DNA from: Candidatus Hydrogenedentota bacterium
GTDB taxonomy: Bacteria; Hydrogenedentota; Hydrogenedentia; Hydrogenedentales; JAEUWI01
DNA: 64,000 nt
Reading direction: 5' to 3'
Assembly: GCA_016791475.1 (NCBI GenBank)
Contig: JAEUWI010000015.1
Location: 1 to 64,000 of the forward strand
Position 1 is the first letter of the stretch; each line of letters starts with the position of its first letter. The position numbers were made by a program, and so were the translations under genes. Shown here one piece after another: positions 62,868 to 64,000 of this stretch. A model generated the notes under the pieces. That model made no database searches. It saw nothing but the letters and a program-made list of their open reading frames with translations, and was not told the origin of the DNA.

Positions 62868-64000
62868 TTATTGATTCTGCGTGCTCAACGTCTTCGCCGT
62901 GATAACCAAATCCACAAAAGCCTCTCGATCCGCGTCGCCGTTGGCCGCGCCGCGCGCCAGCTCGATGATCCGGTCGAAGTTCGTGCTGTGTCGGTAGCCG
63001 CTGTTGCGCAATACCTGACCGAAGGCCGCCACGGCGGAGGCGAAGCGGAAGTCCGCATCGACCTCGCGCAGGTCGCCGTTCATGGCGAGGAGGGGCACAT
63101 CGATCTTCGTGCTTTCGTTGCCATCGGGCTGCTTATAGCGCATTTTCACCGTGAGCCATTCTCCCGCGGGTACCGGGATGGGAACGGGCATCGGCTCCGG
63201 CGCGAAGCGCTCTTCACCGCCAAATCCTGGCTTGGCAGGCTCCACCACATCGGTGCCGGGCGCGGGAACGCCGGTCTGATATTTCAGCGCATCGACACTG
63301 GGTACCCCCGGCTGTACTTCCACCGGTGCACTCGGCTCGGTGCTCTGGTATTTCAGCGCGTCCACACCGGTCATCGGCCGGACACCCGCCGGGATGATCT
63401 CGTAGAGCGCCGTCACGGTATGGCCCGCGCCGATCTCGCCCGCGTCCTTCGTGTCATCGTTAAAGTCCTGATTCGCCAGAGCGCGGTTTTCATAGCCCAG
63501 CAGGCGGTAGTGGGACACCTTCGCGGGGTTGAATTCCACCTGGATCTTCACGTCCTTCGCGATGGTCTGGAGGGTGCCCGAGAGCTGGTCGACCAGAGCC
63601 TTCCGCGCCTCGGCGTGGTTGTCGATGTAGGCATAGTTGCCGTTACCGCGATTGGCCAGTTGCTCCAGCGTGGAGTCCTTCAGGTTGCCCATCCCGAAAC
63701 CGAGGGTCGTCAGGAACACCCCCGACTTCGCCCGCGATTCGATGAGGCCCATGAGGTCGCCATGCTCCGTCGTGCCCACATTGAAGTCGCCGTCCGTCGC
63801 CATGACAACGCGGTTGATGCCTTCCTTGATGAAGTTGCTCTGGGCCAGGTCATAGGCCATCTGGATGCCACCGCCGCCGTTGGTGCTGCCGCCGGAGTTG
63901 AGGCTTTCGATGGCCTGCGTGATCGCCGCGCCTTCGCTGCACGGCGTCGAGCCGAGCACCTGCCGCGCATCGCCCGCATAGGTCACGATGCCCACGCGAT
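62868..64000 (-). CDS. Von Willebrand factor A domain protein, YfbK-like (5' end outside window)
   Basis: At least 377 codons, open through the right edge, so the N-terminus including the first MIDAS Asp motif (DxSxS) is missing here. Visible vWA parts are VGIVTYAGDA, GSTNGGGGIQMAYDLA (second MIDAS element) and VVMATDGDFNVG (third MIDAS element). The C-terminal half has the DUF3520-like region typical of YfbK/Ca-activated-channel-like proteins (YRLLGYENRAL, GEIGAGHTVTALYEI, DADFRFASAVAAFG). A proline-rich insert near 63180-63380 repeats VDALKYQ. Such proteins are usually exported and bind partners through a divalent metal. Confidence 0.88.
   Translation of the reverse strand, partial: RVGIVTYAGDARQVLGSTPCSEGAAITQAIESLNSGGSTNGGGGIQMAYDLAQSNFIKEGINRVVMATDGDFNVGTTEHGDLMGLIESRAKSGVFLTTLGFGMGNLKDSTLEQLANRGNGNYAYIDNHAEARKALVDQLSGTLQTIAKDVKIQVEFNPAKVSHYRLLGYENRALANQDFNDDTKDAGEIGAGHTVTALYEIIPAGVRPMTGVDALKYQSTEPSAPVEVQPGVPSVDALKYQTGVPAPGTDVVEPAKPGFGGEERFAPEPMPVPIPVPAGEWLTVKMRYKQPDGNESTKIDVPLLAMNGDLREVDADFRFASAVAAFGQVLRNSGYRHSTNFDRIIELARGAANGDADREAFVDLVITAKTLSTQNQ

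Overview
The window is a GC-rich (about 60% or more by eye) bacterial chromosome segment with no rRNA, tRNA or phage genes. It mixes housekeeping genes (ispG, infC-rpmI-rplT, hisA, gluQ) with gene types common in Planctomycetota, Verrucomicrobiota and Hydrogenedentota-like genomes: PQQ-like beta-propellers, DUF6807 proteins, Tat-exported Gfo/Idh/MocA and mandelate-racemase-family enzymes, a very long pyruvate:ferredoxin oxidoreductase beside Rnf genes, and many short foldback repeats. The phylum assignment is inference; no marker here settles it.

Layout. 1-367: terminator of an off-window gene and REP-like hairpins. 368-5349 (minus): two paralogous exported proteins, a lipoprotein and a PQQ-like beta-propeller. 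5581-8804 (plus): ispG and two DUF6807 proteins. 8844-22769 (minus): one long array, read from 22769 downwards as rnfB, giant PFOR, rnfC, rnfD, rnfG, rnfE, rnfA, a small Cys/His membrane peptide, a ferredoxin-NADP reductase, an enolase-superfamily enzyme and a Gfo/Idh/MocA oxidoreductase. It is headed by a good sigma-54-type promoter. The likely logic is pyruvate to reduced ferredoxin, then to an ion-pumping Rnf complex and to NADPH. 23302-30686: a membrane methyltransferase, a FapA-like protein, a NYN/LOTUS protein, a uridine-kinase-like protein without its P-loop lysine, a chemoreceptor and a porin.

31256-53572 (plus) is the centrepiece, a secondary-lipid cluster. It holds a polyunsaturated fatty acid synthase of three genes (PfaD-type enoyl reductase; KS-MAT-4xACP-KR-DH; KS-CLF-AT-DH-DH), followed by a complete long-chain olefin pathway (oleA, oleB, oleC, oleD) and a PlsC-like acyltransferase. 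The simplest reading is that polyene acyl chains from the synthase are condensed head to head by OleA and converted to a polyunsaturated long-chain hydrocarbon, as known for the unlinked pfa and ole loci of Shewanella. No phosphopantetheinyl transferase gene is present.

53579-60513 (minus): a TlpA-like thioredoxin, a ChaN-like lipoprotein, a universal stress protein, and an infC-rpmI-rplT-hisA operon with an AUA-initiated infC behind an attenuator-like leader, then a permease. 60933-64000: gluQ, a duplicated L7/L12-C-terminal-like membrane protein, 9-bp minisatellites, and a von Willebrand A protein cut by the window edge.

The repeat content is notable. Each sizeable gap inside the lipid cluster holds a different foldback element, including an 87-nt perfect cloverleaf and a GxxExxY gene bracketed by 36-bp inverted repeats. 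A degenerate 9-bp unit occurs both as an intergenic minisatellite and as in-frame linker code inside both megasynthases.
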